DNA of 5,300 nt. It comes from Pedosphaera sp. GTDB taxonomy: Bacteria > Verrucomicrobiota > Verrucomicrobiia > Limisphaerales > SXTU01. Numbering within the stretch: position 1 is the first letter of the stretch; the number at the start of each line of letters is the position of its first letter. Shown here one piece after another: positions 4,620 to 5,300 of this stretch. The position numbers were made by a program, and so were the translations under genes. A model generated the notes under the pieces. That model was not told the origin of the DNA and made no database searches. It saw only the letters and a program-made list of their open reading frames with translations. Location: positions 1 to 5,300 of the forward strand of contig SIBB01000266.1 of the NCBI GenBank assembly GCA_009695395.1, written 5' to 3'.

Positions 4620-5300
4620 ATGACAAAAGTCGCCATAGTCGGAGCCTCCGGTTACTCGGGTGAGGAACTCGTCCGCCTGCTCCTCTCGCATCCGCACGCG
4701 GAGCTGGTCGCCGTCACCTCGCGCCAGCATGCGCAGCAGACCGTAGCCCAGGTGTTCCCGAAGTTTGCCAGCCACCCGCGCGCGCGCGCGCTGCGCTTCG
4801 TGGAGCCAAACGCCGCGCTGCTCGCCAAGCAGGCCGAAGTCGTCTTCCTCGCACTGCCACACGGGGTGGCGGCGGAGTTCGCAGTGCCGCTGCTCCACGG
4901 CGGTGCCCGTGTCATTGACCTCAGCGCGGACTTCCGGCTCAAAAGCGCGGCCCTCTACAAAGAGTTTTACGTGCATGACCATCCCGCGCCCGAGTTGCTC
5001 TGTGACTCTGTGTATGGCCTGCCGGAAGTGCATCGCGCCGCCATCCGGGGCGCGACGCTCGTCGCCTCGCCCGGCTGCTATCCCACGAGCATCCTGCTCC
5101 CGACGCTGCCGCTGCTGCGCGCCGGCCTCATCAAGCCGCAGGGAATCATCGCCGACTCCATGAGCGGCGTCAGTGGCGCGGGCCGCAAGGCTGAGCTCGA
5201 CTACCTCTTCGTCGAGTGCAACGAGAGCGTGCGCCCCTACGGCGTGCCGAAGCACCGGCACTTGTCGGAGATTGAGGAACAGCTCGCGCTCGCGGCGGGT
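4620..5300 (+). CDS. argC: N-acetyl-gamma-glutamyl-phosphate reductase ArgC, 3' partial
   Basis: The frame from ATG 4620 is open to the window end, giving 227 residues of a family usually about 340-350 long. ArgC is a cytoplasmic NADPH-dependent enzyme that reduces N-acetylglutamyl phosphate to the semialdehyde, the third step of arginine biosynthesis. The N-terminal Rossmann motif VAIVGASGYSGEELVRLL (residues 4-21) binds NADP. FLALPHGVAAEF (76-87) and VIDLSADFRL (98-107) are family signatures. SPGCYPTS carries the catalytic cysteine C153, DSMSGVSGAGRK follows, and KHRH (211-214) holds the conserved catalytic-site histidine. All expected residues up to the cut are present, so the enzyme looks active. 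Residues 53-57 (PRARA) are encoded by a (CG)7 run at 4777-4790. The neighbour downstream is unseen; argJ or argB would be usual. The upstream hairpin and candidate promoter suggest transcription independent of yceH. Confidence 0.96.
   Translation, partial: MTKVAIVGASGYSGEELVRLLLSHPHAELVAVTSRQHAQQTVAQVFPKFASHPRARALRFVEPNAALLAKQAEVVFLALPHGVAAEFAVPLLHGGARVIDLSADFRLKSAALYKEFYVHDHPAPELLCDSVYGLPEVHRAAIRGATLVASPGCYPTSILLPTLPLLRAGLIKPQGIIADSMSGVSGAGRKAELDYLFVECNESVRPYGVPKHRHLSEIEEQLALAAG

Noticed and set aside
4554..5261. 235-codon open frame on the minus strand
   Set aside because: It lies antisense over argC, whose conserved motifs and catalytic residues are all on the + strand; GC-rich coding DNA commonly gives such shadows.

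Overview
This is a GC-rich window from a Gram-negative-type bacterium. The solute-binding protein reads like a lipid-anchored periplasmic protein. Nothing here fixes the taxon; my guess from general character (GC-rich, S23-like gene in a repeat, short repeat hairpins between genes) is Verrucomicrobiota or a neighbouring environmental phylum, held with low confidence.

Layout, all genes on the + strand: (1) 2-1111, most of a branched-chain amino-acid type ABC solute-binding protein (LivJ/LivK family), cut at the window start. (2) 1115-1579, a small gene for a four-helix-bundle protein (23S rRNA intervening-sequence protein, S23 family) enclosed by perfect 34-bp inverted repeats. It sits exactly between the binding-protein stop codon and the start of the next transporter gene. 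(3) livH permease, with an unusual probable CTG start at 1582. (4) 2473-2580, a short gene-free spacer made of 7-nt motifs arranged as an imperfect inverted repeat. (5) livM permease, GTG start at 2581. (6) A tRNA-Leu(UAG) at 3667-3750 with encoded CCA. (7) yceH (UPF0502/DUF480) at 3827-4477. (8) 4478-4619, a spacer holding a third hairpin and a candidate promoter. (9) The first 227 codons of argC, cut at the window end.

The binding protein, LivH and LivM are three parts of one high-affinity amino-acid importer. The two ATPases (LivG, LivF) do not follow livM; they must lie upstream, lie elsewhere or be absent. yceH and argC look like separate housekeeping units; argC catalyses the third step of arginine synthesis.

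The most notable signal is in the junctions. Three separate gene junctions (livK/livH, livH/livM, yceH/argC) each carry an inverted repeat built of 7-8 nt units. Each has a purine-rich arm first and a pyrimidine-rich arm second, and each begins 0-4 nt after the upstream stop codon. One holds the S23-like gene in its loop; the other two have short loops of roughly 20-35 nt. The first would fold in mRNA into a roughly 38-bp double strand, the same architecture as the RNase III-excised intervening sequences of some 23S rRNAs, but placed in a protein operon. I read these as one class of junction-targeted elements, with or without the protein gene. That is inference from architecture, because the arm sequences differ among the three.
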